Origin: JBEKYD01 sp049509915
GTDB lineage: Bacteria > Acidobacteriota > Terriglobia > Bryobacterales > Bryobacteraceae
Length of the DNA: 31,347 bases
NCBI GenBank assembly: GCA_049509915.1
Contig: JBEKZL010000076.1
Location: forward strand, 1-31,347
Direction of reading: 5' to 3'
Within the stretch, counting starts at the first letter, position 1. Every line of letters starts with the position of its first letter. The notes under the pieces are model-generated. The model made no database searches and was not told the origin of the DNA. It saw only the letters and a list, made by a program, of their open reading frames with translations. Positions 17,601 through 25,442 of the stretch are shown one piece after another. The translations under genes were made by a program, and so were the position numbers.

Positions 17601-17970
17601 GCAGGATGGACGGCAACAAACTTTGCGCCGCGCTTATGCCAGCCTGGACCTCTTCCTCGGCTACATCGATAGATAGGGTGAGGTTAAATTGCAGCACGAT
17701 GACGGAAGTGCCGCCGGAGCTGGTGGACGTCATCTGGCCCAAGCCCTGCAGTTCGCCGAATTGCCGCTCCAGTGGCGCCGTGACGGTCGTCGCCATCACA
17801 TCCGGGCTTGCTCCCGGATAGAACGTGAGCACCTGAATGGTGGGGTAATCGACTTCCGGCAGCGCGGACACCGGCAGTTGGGTATAGCCAACCAGGCCGA
17901 CCAGCAGGATTGCAGCCATCAGCAACGCGGTGGCTACCGGCCGCAGGATAAATGGACGAGAGGGACTCAA
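14668..17970 (-). CDS. mdtB: RND efflux transporter, MdtB-like (first pump subunit) with a Ser/Ala-rich insert
   Basis: The 1100-residue inner-membrane pump subunit is about 60 residues longer than usual. The start is TTG at 17970-17968 with GGGAG nine bases upstream; it overlaps the stop of the fusion-protein gene as TTGA. The N-terminus (SRPFILRPVATALLMAAIL), proton-relay D401-D402 in STGFVVDDAIVMIEN, and GIVKKNGIMMVDFA are conserved. The extra length lies at about residues 773-845, between the conserved LNQLYIQANAA and VPLSAFSHFEK segments of the second periplasmic loop. There the normal short turn is replaced by a low-complexity run rich in Ser, Ala, Thr and Pro. It likely forms a mixed trimer with the next gene product. 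The symbol rests on similarity to MdtB and gene order. Confidence 0.88.
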   Translation of the reverse strand: MSPSRPFILRPVATALLMAAILLVGLVGYTQLPVSALPEVDYPTIQVLTFYPGASPDVMATTVTAPLERQFGELQGLGQMTSTSSGGTSVIVLQFNLTLSIDVAEEEVQAGISAAQSLLPSILPAPPTYSKTNPADAPVLTLAITSNSMPLSQVEDLVDTRFAPKISQLNGVGLVTISGGQKPAVRIQANPTALSSYGINLEDVRTALTGASVNAAKGNFDGPRQDYQIDANDQLVTSNDYRKVVVAYRNGAPVMLTDVARIVNGVENNDQAAWMNRAPAVILNVQRQPGANTISVVNSIKRQVPQLEANLPAGIIVTTLTDLTTAIEASVSDVEFELLLTVGLVVLVIFLFLHSLYATIIPSVAVPLSLVGTFGAMYLLGYSLDNLSMMALTISTGFVVDDAIVMIENISRYIEAGDPPMEAALKGAEQIGFTILSLSVSLIAVLIPLLFMGDVVGRLFREFAVTLAVTIVLSAVVSLTLTPMMSARILRHQAKEQQGRVSRATERAFDGMIAFYGRTLKFVLRFQTITLLVAVATLVLTVFLYIVIPKGFFPIQDTGVIQGISQAPPAIGSRAMAEKQQELTNAVLSDPAVESVSSFIGADGTNTTMNSGRMSINLKPLDQRKISASDLIRRLNSRVSQVQGIQLFMEPVQDITVDDRVSRTQYQYTLEDPDANELNDWANRFVDRLKQLPELEDVATDQQLGGLAVTLAIDRVTASRLGIAPSTIDNTLYDAFGQRQISTMYTQVNQYHVILESQPEFQKDPNKLNQLYIQANAAAGTTGTGASSSFASSGSASAGSNALTASVRYTPAANTLAPPANALSPSTSTAASDTTSSAMSSAVPLSAFSHFEKTTEPLAITHQGQFPAITVSFNLAPNAALGDAITSVDKVQKDMHMPPSLQAGFQGTAASFTNSLAGVPLLILAALVTVYIVLGVLYESFVHPITILSTLPSASVGAFLALLLFHQDLSMVAIIGIVLLIGIVKKNGIMMVDFALEGERKHGKNATDAIYEACLLRFRPIMMTTMAALLAGLPLALGTGFGSELRKPLGIAMVGGLLLSQVLTLYTTPVIYIFFDNLGHRFGHKSNQPDTGGAELAEPA

Positions 17971-19208
17971 TGAGCGTTGCTCCCGCTGGTGGCGGCTGGT
18001 ACAGGCGTGTTCGAGACGACCACGGCCACGTTGTCCTGCAACTTATCGAAGCTGCTGTTGGCCACGACGTCTCCGGGATCGATGCCGTCAACTTCGGTCA
18101 AGCCGCCGTCTGTAACTCCGGGCTTTACGTTTCGCAGATGCGCGAAATTGTTTTGAATCACATACAGGAACGATGCCTGGCCATTTTGTTGAATGGCGGA
18201 GGCTGGAACCAAGGTCACCCCGAATAGTGTGTTGACCAGCAGCCGGGTGTTTACAAACTGGTTCGGGAAGAGAGCGTCGTTTGTGTTGGCAAAGAGCGCG
18301 CGGCCCTTTACTGTTCCGGTAGTAGTGTCAATCTGGTTGTCGAGCGTCAATAGCGTTCCGCTCGCAATCCTTTTCTGGCCTCCGCGGTCGAAGGCGTCCA
18401 CGGGTAGCCTCGCGCCCTTGTTCAGGCGAGCCTCAACCTGGCCCAGACTGTCCTCCGGTATGGAAAAAATTACGGTGATGGGCTCCAACTGCGTAATCAC
18501 GGCGAGGGTTACGGCCGCGGCGGCCTGCACCACGTTGCCCGGATCCACCAGCCGTAGACCCATGCGTCCGGAGATGGGAGCGGTGATATGGCAGAAGTCG
18601 ACCTGAACCTGGTCGTATTGCACCGTGCCCTCATCGTTCTTGACTGTGCCCTGGTCCTGGAGCACAAGCTTCTCCTGGTCGTCGAGGATTTGCTTTGCAA
18701 TGCCGTTGCGTGCCCACGCTGCCCGATAACGTTCCAGGTCCATCCCTGCTTGGGCGAGCAGATTCTCGTCACGCTCCAGTGCGCCTTGCGCCTGCAAAAG
18801 CGTCGCACGGTACGGACGAGAGTCGATATCAATTAGCGCAGCACCCTTAGCAACCCGCTGCCCCTCGGTATATTGCACGGCAACCACCCGGCCATCCACC
18901 TGGCTGGTAATCGAATCCGTGTAGACAGGAGTGACCGTGCCGATTGCCTCGAGGTAGATACCGATGTTGCCCTTTTGGGCTGTCGCACTGGTCACGGTGA
19001 TCCCCGGTGCGGGATGCCTCGCCAGGGCCGTCGCCGCTTTCTTGGCGGCCTCGTGGCGTCGTATGACGAGCACGGTGGCGAGCCCAATGAGCAGGAGTAC
19101 GGAACCCCACATTACGATCCATGCGACCTTATGTCGGCGGCGCGCCGGAGGGGGTCCGAGCTGGTGGTCGGGACCGATGGCTGGGGGCTTCTTTATTTCA
19201 TCTGTCAA
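17967..19208 (-). CDS. mdtA: RND membrane-fusion (periplasmic adaptor) protein, MdtA-like
   Basis: The 413-residue adaptor links the inner-membrane pump to the outer-membrane channel. A single N-terminal membrane segment lies at about residues 28-50 (VAWIVMWGSVLLLIGLATVL). A lipoyl/barrel-sandwich half follows (SQVDGRVVAVQYTEGQRVAKG, about 107-127), then a helical hairpin (about 135-195), the second lipoyl half (ITAPISGRMGLRLVDPG) and a beta-barrel plus membrane-proximal domain to about 390. The reading start is TTG at 19208-19206, with AGGG seven bases upstream; a nearby ATG is out of frame. It is the first gene of the four-gene operon and overlaps the next by four bases. Tight coupling suggests fixed stoichiometry. 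No regulator gene (MarR, TetR or two-component) is adjacent. Confidence 0.9.
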   Translation of the reverse strand: MTDEIKKPPAIGPDHQLGPPPARRRHKVAWIVMWGSVLLLIGLATVLVIRRHEAAKKAATALARHPAPGITVTSATAQKGNIGIYLEAIGTVTPVYTDSITSQVDGRVVAVQYTEGQRVAKGAALIDIDSRPYRATLLQAQGALERDENLLAQAGMDLERYRAAWARNGIAKQILDDQEKLVLQDQGTVKNDEGTVQYDQVQVDFCHITAPISGRMGLRLVDPGNVVQAAAAVTLAVITQLEPITVIFSIPEDSLGQVEARLNKGARLPVDAFDRGGQKRIASGTLLTLDNQIDTTTGTVKGRALFANTNDALFPNQFVNTRLLVNTLFGVTLVPASAIQQNGQASFLYVIQNNFAHLRNVKPGVTDGGLTEVDGIDPGDVVANSSFDKLQDNVAVVVSNTPVPAATSGSNAH

Positions 19209-19792
19209 GCGACTGCCCTATTTCCTTGTGCTTACCTGCAAATTCCACGGACGCCCGCCGGATAAGTGAGCGGGAATGCACCTTGAAAGAGCGCAGAATC
19301 TGCACCTCAGATGCGGGATTTGCTTCACGCCGAATTCCCCGGTCGTCAGGCCCCCACGTACTCCGCAAAGGCGTAGGTGCCCAAGCGGGAATGTCCCCGC
19401 CGCCAACCACAGGCGCGTGACCGCCACTCCCTCCGCGCGACTCTCCGCCGCGCGATAGTCCTATGACCTTTCACATTCGTGCACCTCACGGCAAGCTCTT
19501 AGGCACGTATTTTGCCACGGCGCCAGCCGGCGGCCGCCGCACGAGTCCGCCTCTCAAATTGAAATGGAAGAAAATGTGCCGGCATCCTCCGTCCGGGGAG
19601 TCGCTACTTTCTACGACCTACCGGGCATTCCGCCCAGAGCTTCAGCGTCTTGGCTTCTTAATCAATTTCGTGCCGGTAGACCCGGTAGCCCGGCCAACCC
19701 GCAGTTTGGTTAGGTCGTTGTCTCGGAAGCAAGTGCCGGAAGGGGGCAGCCACGCTCGGTGTGATCGCAGTGTTCCCGGCTCAAATAGGTCT
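19209..19792. other. Region upstream of the efflux operon
   Basis: The stretch contains the presumed efflux-operon promoter (minus strand) and the 3' flank of the M24 remnant. Several short frames are open on both strands, but none has a recognisable motif. No clear operator palindrome or -10/-35 pair was found. The open frame that runs from the M24 gene down to 19642 reads as non-protein-like after about 19830. Confidence 0.35.
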
Positions 19793-20971
19793 TTACACCG
19801 CACCAGAATAATCCGGCAACTCCACATCCTGCCCATGACATCCACATGAATTGACGGCCACCCCTCCACGAACCCGATGTTCTCTAACTGCCCCCCGCTC
19901 AAAATAAAGGTATCGAACGACAGTGCTCCCTGCACGATCGGATTCCACGCGAACGCCTGCCGGTCGTGCACCACTTCTTTCGAGCCGGGGAACGCCACCC
20001 ACTCCCGCTCCGCATACCCGATCGCGCCGCCCTGGTGGTGCAATTCCATCTCGCCGGGGAATCCGTTCGCGGCGAACCACGCCTTCGACCGCTCCAGGAT
20101 CTCGCCCGCCCGCGCTCCCGGCCTTGTGTTTGCGAGAAAGCGGGCCGTCACCTGCGCGGATGCGTGAACGCGCTGGCGGAGATCGCCAGGCAATTCACCG
20201 AAGTACACGAAGCGCCCGGTCGAAGTTACCAAACCCCACTTTCTGGCGCACACATTGACAAAGGCGTAATGGCGAAGCCGCGCGCCGGACGGGACGGTGT
20301 GCCGGAAGCTCAGCACGCGTTCGTCGACACCCATCAGCAATACCGTGGGCCGGATGCCGCGGCGAAGCAACTCGTCCGACGCCATCGCTTCCATTTCGTA
20401 CTCCGTCATACCGGGTTGGATGCGCCTGCACACTGAGACCACCGCTTCGGCCGCGTTCCGGCCCAGCCACCGGTACTTCTTTATCTCCGAGTCGTAAGTT
20501 CAAAACGCAACCGCGCGAACTCGGCGCCGACGTCTTTCGACCCGTCATAAGGAGTATCCGTTCCCACCGCGCCGGCGCCGGCGATTTCGCGTATCAGCGC
20601 CAACTTCCGGTCGGGCGCGATCTTGTCTTCGTACCACTTGAACTCCCTGCGCTCGTAGCCGAGGCCCTTCAAGTCCTCTGCCATCAAGCGCGGCATCTCG
20701 CTGTTGCTCGCCACGGCGAACTTGCGGCCGTCGGCGGCGACGAGCAGCGAGGCGCCTCCGGTCTCGCTGGTGATGACGACATGATTATCGGCCAGCCCGG
20801 CTGTTATCCAGGAAAAATTGTTCACGGCGGAAAGAAGCACGCCCGCGAGCGTGTGTTCCCGCAAGAACTGCTGGACGCGCACCATCTTGGTGCGGATCTC
20901 CGCCTCGAGTTCCGCGCGGCTGACCGGCTCCGCGATCACCCCCGGCGGGACACCCGATCGGTTCTTGTCAT
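19793..20971 (-). pseudogene. M24 (creatinase-like) family protein split by frameshifts
   Basis: A single M24-fold protein can be read only by changing frame. The N-terminal creatinase-like domain (ELEAEIRTKMVRVQQFLRE, NNFSWITAGL, NSEMPRLMAEDL) lies in one frame down to FELT. The rest starts in the next frame with DSEIKKYRWLGRNAAEAVV at 20493 and continues through CRRIQPGMTEYEMEA and HHQGGAIGYAEREW. The break at 20493-20495 equals loss of one base. A likely start ATG at 20971 (MTRTDRVSRRG) joins the N-domain if one G is added to the G-run at 20943-20939. A better C-terminus (QDVELPDYSGAV, stop at 19793) needs one base near 19834. All three are one-base losses in the same direction. The M24 metal ligand pair (Asp-Asp) is not evident, as in creatinase-type members. 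Confidence 0.7.
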
Positions 20972-23192
20972 CCCCCGCGGAGTGACTTCCTCCAGCCGCG
21001 ACAGCCCCCGAAGGCGCCTTCAGCCGCTCGAACAGCACGGGGTCGAACTCCCGCAAGCCGGCGATACCGTTCAGGTGGCTGGTCGACACCCAGGGTAGCC
21101 AGCCCCGGTGCAATCCGAATCCACGGACCGGCGCGATGCTCCAATGCTCCTGCTGCCAGCCGGGACCTTTCAGGTCGTAAGTACGTCCAGGGAGCGCCAG
21201 CATCGCTTTGGTGTTGTGCAACAGAATTCGCGCCACCTCCAGATAGTGCGGGTCTTTGGCGTAGACCGACAACTTGGCAAACTCATCGGCGTCGAAGGCC
21301 ATGTACTCATCCACCAGCGAGTGTCCCGTGGAAATGATCTGCAGTCCGATGGTTGAAACGCCGGCTTTCCAGTGCAACTTGGCACTGTCCTCATTGGCCG
21401 GCATCGGCACGTTCCAGATATAGATGTAGGTCTCCGCGTACTGCGCCGAAGCCTCGGCGCGACCGAGCCATTTCGGGTCGTGAGTTTTCTCGTACAGCGA
21501 CAGGTAGGCCTCGAGCGATAGGGTTCCCGCCTCCTTGTCGATCACGTCCGGATTGTCGATGGTTCCACCCACGAATCTGCCTTGCGCCTGGCCGCTCCTC
21601 CACGCGAATTCGGCGGCCCGCACCGCGGCATCCAGATATCGCCTTTCGCCCGTTAGATCGTTCAGCAACACCAGCAAGGGAACGGCGTTGTAGGTGGAAG
21701 CCGGAGAAGGGTCCATCACCTTGCCCGTGGCCGGCTCCCATGCGCGCGGGAAGCCGCCTGACGGCTGCTGCTCGGTCAACAGCCAATCGGCAAACTCTCG
21801 CGACCATGCCAGCCATCGCGGATGCTCCCGCCCCGCGGCTCGTTCCCTTTTCACCGCCCGCAGCGTAGCTTTGATGTCGTCTCCGAACGAGCGCAGGTAC
21901 ACCCGTTTGTCGCTCGGAATCGCCAGCGCCGTCGCGCCGGTGTCCAGGTTGAATCCCTCGCCTTCGGGCGGAGCCACTTTGAGCTGCGCGAAGGAATCGA
22001 AGATCGCGCTTCCAATTGCGCGGTGTTGCGCGGCCCGCGCACCGGTATCGCGCGCTGCGTCTTCTAGCAGAAACTCGGCGGCTTCCAGGTTCTTTCCTGT
22101 GAAACCCAGGATCGCATTGCGATTCGTCCGGCCCTCCCCCACGCTGTCGATGTAGTTTGGGATCCCGGTGCGGCCGTCGGGAGTCTTCTCCGCACGCTCG
22201 CCGAGCATATCGACCAGACTGCGCTCGACCGCGTCGATATCCTGCCAGTTCACCTGCGGCTGCAGCATGCGCCACGCCCAGCGCCAGGAATCGCGGGCGA
22301 GTGCGGGCAGATCCGCCTCTGTGCCGAAACGGAACGTGGTCTCATATTGCTGCGTCAACCCGTCTTCGATCGGGTGGAAGCGCCGCCGCCACTGCTTCAT
22401 CTGGCCGCCCGGATAAGTGCCGCCGCTGTAAGTGAACTCTCCTTCCGTGCCCGGAAACCACAGGCCGGCCGCGATGCTCTCACCCTCCGGCCTCAAGCCA
22501 ATCGCTGCAAACCGGAAGTGCCGGTCCACCATCGGCTTCGCCGCCTGGTCGTGTGAGTCCTCCGCAGTGGTTGCCGCATCGGGTTTGCTGTCGAGCACGG
22601 CCAGCGAGCTCCCATCCGCAAGGCGTATTCCGAACAGCGGCGCCGGGGTACGATCCTCCCGAATCCGCAGCTCGCCCCAACGGCCGCCCTGGTACAGATC
22701 GGCGCCGCCGATCGCCGATCGCGTCAGGTTCCGCGTTCCACCGTAGATAAGGCCGGGCACGAACATGTCCACCTCCCCGGGGCGCACGCGCCCGCCCATC
22801 GCCAGCGTGACCGCTGAAACGAATCCGCCCTCTGCCGACCCTTCCACCCGAAGCTCCCGCCGAACGGTGACGGCCTCACCTCGCCGAGTCCAGTTATCTT
22901 CGACTACGAATCGCGCGCCCCCGGCCGCGAGAGTCGCCTTTCCCGAGAACCCGTGAGCAGTGGTGGACACCGATTCGTAGCCACGCTCGAATCGCGTGAT
23001 AGCGCGCAGCGACCTGTCCGCGATCTCGATTTCCACCGGGCGCGCACGGGAGAATCGTGTGCCGCCTCCGAACACCACGCCATAGTCACCACCGGGGCCC
23101 TTCACCGCGGAGACGCTCTGCGCGGAGATCGGCCCACCGGCCAAGGCCGCAAGCATCGCGGCGAAGACGGGAAATCCCTTTGGCCAACCCAA
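20481..23192 (-). CDS. Secreted alpha/alpha-barrel glycosidase-like protein reading into the M24 N-domain
   Basis: The start is set to TTG at 23192-23190 because AAAAGGAG lies five bases upstream and the next residues (GWPKGFPVFAAMLAALAGG) make a signal peptide ending near ISAQS. Residues about 30-320 look like a beta-sandwich domain. From about 330 to 735 repeated helix pairs with aromatic-rich loops (WLAWSREFADWLLTEQQ, SGGFPRAWEP, SLEAYLSLYEKT, GLHRGWLPWVSTSHLNG) fit a six-hairpin glycosidase or epimerase-like barrel of unknown substrate. I do not recognise a named family. From about residue 750 the frame enters the N-terminal domain of the M24 protein and stops at 20481. Either the proteins are truly fused, or a stop was lost through indels near 20940-21010. 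The glycosidase part alone would be about 735-740 residues. Confidence 0.65.
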   Translation of the reverse strand: MGWPKGFPVFAAMLAALAGGPISAQSVSAVKGPGGDYGVVFGGGTRFSRARPVEIEIADRSLRAITRFERGYESVSTTAHGFSGKATLAAGGARFVVEDNWTRRGEAVTVRRELRVEGSAEGGFVSAVTLAMGGRVRPGEVDMFVPGLIYGGTRNLTRSAIGGADLYQGGRWGELRIREDRTPAPLFGIRLADGSSLAVLDSKPDAATTAEDSHDQAAKPMVDRHFRFAAIGLRPEGESIAAGLWFPGTEGEFTYSGGTYPGGQMKQWRRRFHPIEDGLTQQYETTFRFGTEADLPALARDSWRWAWRMLQPQVNWQDIDAVERSLVDMLGERAEKTPDGRTGIPNYIDSVGEGRTNRNAILGFTGKNLEAAEFLLEDAARDTGARAAQHRAIGSAIFDSFAQLKVAPPEGEGFNLDTGATALAIPSDKRVYLRSFGDDIKATLRAVKRERAAGREHPRWLAWSREFADWLLTEQQPSGGFPRAWEPATGKVMDPSPASTYNAVPLLVLLNDLTGERRYLDAAVRAAEFAWRSGQAQGRFVGGTIDNPDVIDKEAGTLSLEAYLSLYEKTHDPKWLGRAEASAQYAETYIYIWNVPMPANEDSAKLHWKAGVSTIGLQIISTGHSLVDEYMAFDADEFAKLSVYAKDPHYLEVARILLHNTKAMLALPGRTYDLKGPGWQQEHWSIAPVRGFGLHRGWLPWVSTSHLNGIAGLREFDPVLFERLKAPSGAVAAGGSHSAGDDKNRSGVPPGVIAEPVSRAELEAEIRTKMVRVQQFLREHTLAGVLLSAVNNFSWITAGLADNHVVITSETGGASLLVAADGRKFAVASNSEMPRLMAEDLKGLGYERREFKWYEDKIAPDRKLALIREIAGAGAVGTDTPYDGSKDVGAEFARLRFELTTRR

Positions 23193-23283
23193 GGCAACTC
23201 CTTTTCGAATTGTCCTTACACATAGCTTCAAACCACTGCATGGCCAACTGGCGTGGCCATCCCGGTTGGGGCGGGCGCCCCTC

Positions 23284-23299
23284 GGGCGTCACGACGCCC
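23284..23299. repeat. Short GC-rich inverted repeat
   Basis: GGGCGTC and GACGCCC are exact reverse complements around the dinucleotide AC. The element sits between the glycosidase-like gene start and the M28 gene end, both minus-strand genes. No T-tract follows on either strand. Confidence 0.45.
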
Positions 23300-23338
23300 T
23301 GCGGCTGGGGCTGCCGCTCGCTTAGTCGGTCATTTCAG

Positions 23339-23356
23339 AAATACGCGAACGTATTT
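23339..23356 (-). terminator. Stem-loop downstream of the M28 gene, possible terminator
   Basis: AAATACG (23339-23345) pairs with CGTATTT (23350-23356) across a CGAA loop. It lies about 120 bases beyond the M28 stop on the minus strand. The stem is AT-rich and the T-tract poor, so a terminator role is weakly supported. Confidence 0.3.
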
Positions 23357-23403
23357 TCGGGCCGCTACTCGAGTTTTGCCGGCGAATGTCCAGGCGCGTA
23401 AAT

Positions 23404-23444
23404 GAAGCTCTTTAGCTTCGTGGTGCTGGCCAGCCCGTGTCCAC
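23404..23444. repeat. Composite palindrome downstream of the M28 gene
   Basis: Two structures abut: GAAGCT-CTTT-AGCTTC (23404-23419), then GTGG (23420-23423), the perfect decamer palindrome GCTGGCCAGC (23425-23434) and CCAC (23441-23444). The GTGG...CCAC frame resembles the structure at 25197-25224 on the other side of the M28 gene, suggesting a dispersed repeat family. It may also act as the 3' end hairpin of the M28 transcript. Confidence 0.45.
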
Positions 23445-23474
23445 GCGGGAAAAGCGGTAAGCTCCCACGCCGGC

Positions 23475-25142
23475 TTAATTGCCCCCGCGGCCGCCGCGCC
23501 CGCCCGCGGGCGTTGGCTCGGGCAAATCCTTGCGCGGCAGTTTGTCGGGCCTTGTGGCAGCGTTGTATACGAAGACCGCTTCGATGATTGCCATCTGTTC
23601 CATGTCGGCCTGTTGGATGCGGTCGTATACGTCCATGTTGGAATGGTGCGTGCGCGTTTCGTAATCCATCGGGTCCTGAATAAACTGGAAGCCGGGCAGC
23701 CCGACGCGGTCGAAGGACTGGTGGTCCGTGCCGCCGGTGTTGCGGATCGTAATCACGCCCGGCGTTAAGTCCTTCAGTGCGGCAAACCACTGTTCGAAAA
23801 TGGGCCGCGCCATTTCGTTTTCCTGCAGGTAAATGCCGCGAATCCGCCCCGTGCCGTTATCCACGTTGAAGTAGCCGGCGAAGCCCTCGTGCTCGGTGGT
23901 GGGTTTCATCGCCGCGGGATCGGCAAAGTGCTCCTTGACGTACGCGGCCGATCCCAGCAGTCCTTCTTCCTCGCCGCCCCACAGCGCCATGCGCACGGTG
24001 CGATCCATTTTCAAGTTGACCGATTTCAGAATGCGCATCGCTTCCATGGCCACTCCGCTGCCGGCGCCGTTATCGGTGGCGCCCGTGCCCATGTGCCAGG
24101 AATCGAAGTGCCCGCCCACCATCACCAGCTCGTTCGGCTTGCTCGATCCCGGAATCTCCGCGATCACGTTGAACGAATCCGTGTCGCTGGTATCGAACTT
24201 GGTCTTGATATCGAACGCCAGCTTCACCGGCACCTCGTGCGCCAGCAGCCGGGCGATGCGGTTGTAGTTCTCGGCGGTGATGGCCACCGAGGGAATGTTC
24301 TTGGTCGGATCTCCGGTTCGCGGCGAGCCGTTGCTGGCAAAAACCGTGCCGCTCTCGCCGCGCGCGTTCGCCGTCACCGTGGCCACGACGCCTTCATCGG
24401 CAAAGAACGCCCGCTGTTTTTCCTGGAACGTCTGGCGTTCTTCCGGAGTCATCGCCGCGAGCGCCGAAGGCTGCCCGCCGCGGCCCCCGCGTCCGGCCGC
24501 GTTGCCCGTAGGCAGCACTTCCGGAACCAGCGCCAGCAGTTCGTCATCGGTGTAGCGATGCGCCAGCGGTGTGGTCGGAAACGCCAGCTCCAGCGCGTCC
24601 ACCATCAGCACGATCTTCCCTTTCAACTTCCCGTGCCACTTATCGAGATCGGCCGGCGCCTGAATCTGCGCCAGCATCGCCTCGCCTGTCACCCTCCCGT
24701 CCGTGCTTCCGCTCCACGCCTGCGGATAGCCGATCAGGGGCATGTAGACCGGCTCCACCATGGCGCCGCTGTACCCGGTCACTTCCCAGCTCGGGATGGC
24801 GCCACCGCGGCCGCCCGCAGTCGACCACTTTTCCAGGTGAACATTGCTCAAACCCCATTCCTTAAGCTGGCCCACGGCCCACTCCCCAGCCCGCCGGAAC
24901 TGAGGAGAATTCGTCAGCCGCGGACCGTAGCGGTCAGTGAGGTTGTACATAATGTTCATGACTTGCGAGTTGCTGCGGCCGCCCCGGCCGCCACCGCCTC
25001 CAAAACCCCCACGGCCGCCCAACTCGGCGTTCTTGATTTTGTGAATGACGTTCAGATCTACGTGTTCGGTAGCCTGCTGAGCGACGATCAGCAGCGGAAG
25101 GAGCAGCGCAACGGAAATAGCGAACAGTGTTTTTCGAGACAT
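23475..25142 (-). CDS. Secreted M28 family zinc metallopeptidase
   Basis: The 555-residue protein starts at the ATG at 25142, where a signal peptide begins (MSRKTLFAISVALLLPLLIVA); the open frame extends further upstream but that part is not protein-like. A Gly/Arg-rich linker (about 43-60) follows the mature N-terminus. Residues about 130-320 hold a PA-type inserted domain, and the M28 catalytic domain covers about 325-530. Zinc-site motifs are present: HFDSWH near 343, TDNGAGSG near 355, EEEG near 389 (catalytic base Glu), an Asp in FNVDNGTG near 427, and the last His in GTDHQSF near 474. The protein ends with a Gly/Arg tail (GGRGGRGGN). It likely removes N-terminal residues from peptides in the periplasm or outside. 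The promoter must lie in the gap shared with the divergent P-II gene. Confidence 0.9.
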   Translation of the reverse strand: MSRKTLFAISVALLLPLLIVAQQATEHVDLNVIHKIKNAELGGRGGFGGGGGRGGRSNSQVMNIMYNLTDRYGPRLTNSPQFRRAGEWAVGQLKEWGLSNVHLEKWSTAGGRGGAIPSWEVTGYSGAMVEPVYMPLIGYPQAWSGSTDGRVTGEAMLAQIQAPADLDKWHGKLKGKIVLMVDALELAFPTTPLAHRYTDDELLALVPEVLPTGNAAGRGGRGGQPSALAAMTPEERQTFQEKQRAFFADEGVVATVTANARGESGTVFASNGSPRTGDPTKNIPSVAITAENYNRIARLLAHEVPVKLAFDIKTKFDTSDTDSFNVIAEIPGSSKPNELVMVGGHFDSWHMGTGATDNGAGSGVAMEAMRILKSVNLKMDRTVRMALWGGEEEGLLGSAAYVKEHFADPAAMKPTTEHEGFAGYFNVDNGTGRIRGIYLQENEMARPIFEQWFAALKDLTPGVITIRNTGGTDHQSFDRVGLPGFQFIQDPMDYETRTHHSNMDVYDRIQQADMEQMAIIEAVFVYNAATRPDKLPRKDLPEPTPAGGRGGRGGN

Positions 25143-25442
25143 CGGTTTCAGTTTCTTAGAGCATACCAAACGAGAAACGCGCCCGGTTTCTACCTCCGTG
25201 GCGCAGGCACTTCTGCGTGCCACGTCGAATCTGGACGAGACTGGACTTCGCCACGCGGGCCGAACCAGCTTCCCTCGCCCATCCATAAAAATTTCGAATC
25301 TGGCGCATAGAAAGTCCTGAAACGCAGATCCCGGCGCGTTTTGCTACTTTATGGAGGTGAGTGGCCAGCGCGCGGGGACCAGGCATCCCGGCCTGAGCAT
25401 GCACTCCGAAGTCTGGATCTTCGAATCGCGGGGGGCTGGGCA
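25143..25442. other. Divergent promoter region between M28 and P-II genes
   Basis: The 300-base gap holds promoters for both flanking genes. A hairpin repeat at 25197-25224 is its main structure. A T-rich patch near 25339-25352 (TTTTGCTACTTTATGG) could be part of a plus-strand promoter, but no consensus pair is clear. No extra gene is recognisable. Confidence 0.35.
25197..25224. repeat. Imperfect hairpin repeat (CGTGGC...GCCACG)
   Basis: CGTGGC pairs with GCCACG at the ends, GCAG pairs with CTGC inside, with a GT bulge on one side and a GCACTT loop. From memory, elements of the form GTGGCrCAGGC...GCCAC are common between genes in Solibacter-like genomes. It lies in the M28/P-II intergenic gap and may be a REP-like element. 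Confidence 0.5.

Noticed and set aside
19642..19792. C-terminal extension of the M24 frame after about 19830
   Set aside because: Sequence after MGRMW is not M24-like. A one-base shift gives a more natural ending with a stop at 19793.
23889..25310. Long plus-strand frame antisense to the M28 gene (473 codons)
   Set aside because: His/Arg-rich shadow without motifs; the minus strand has all the M28 zinc motifs.
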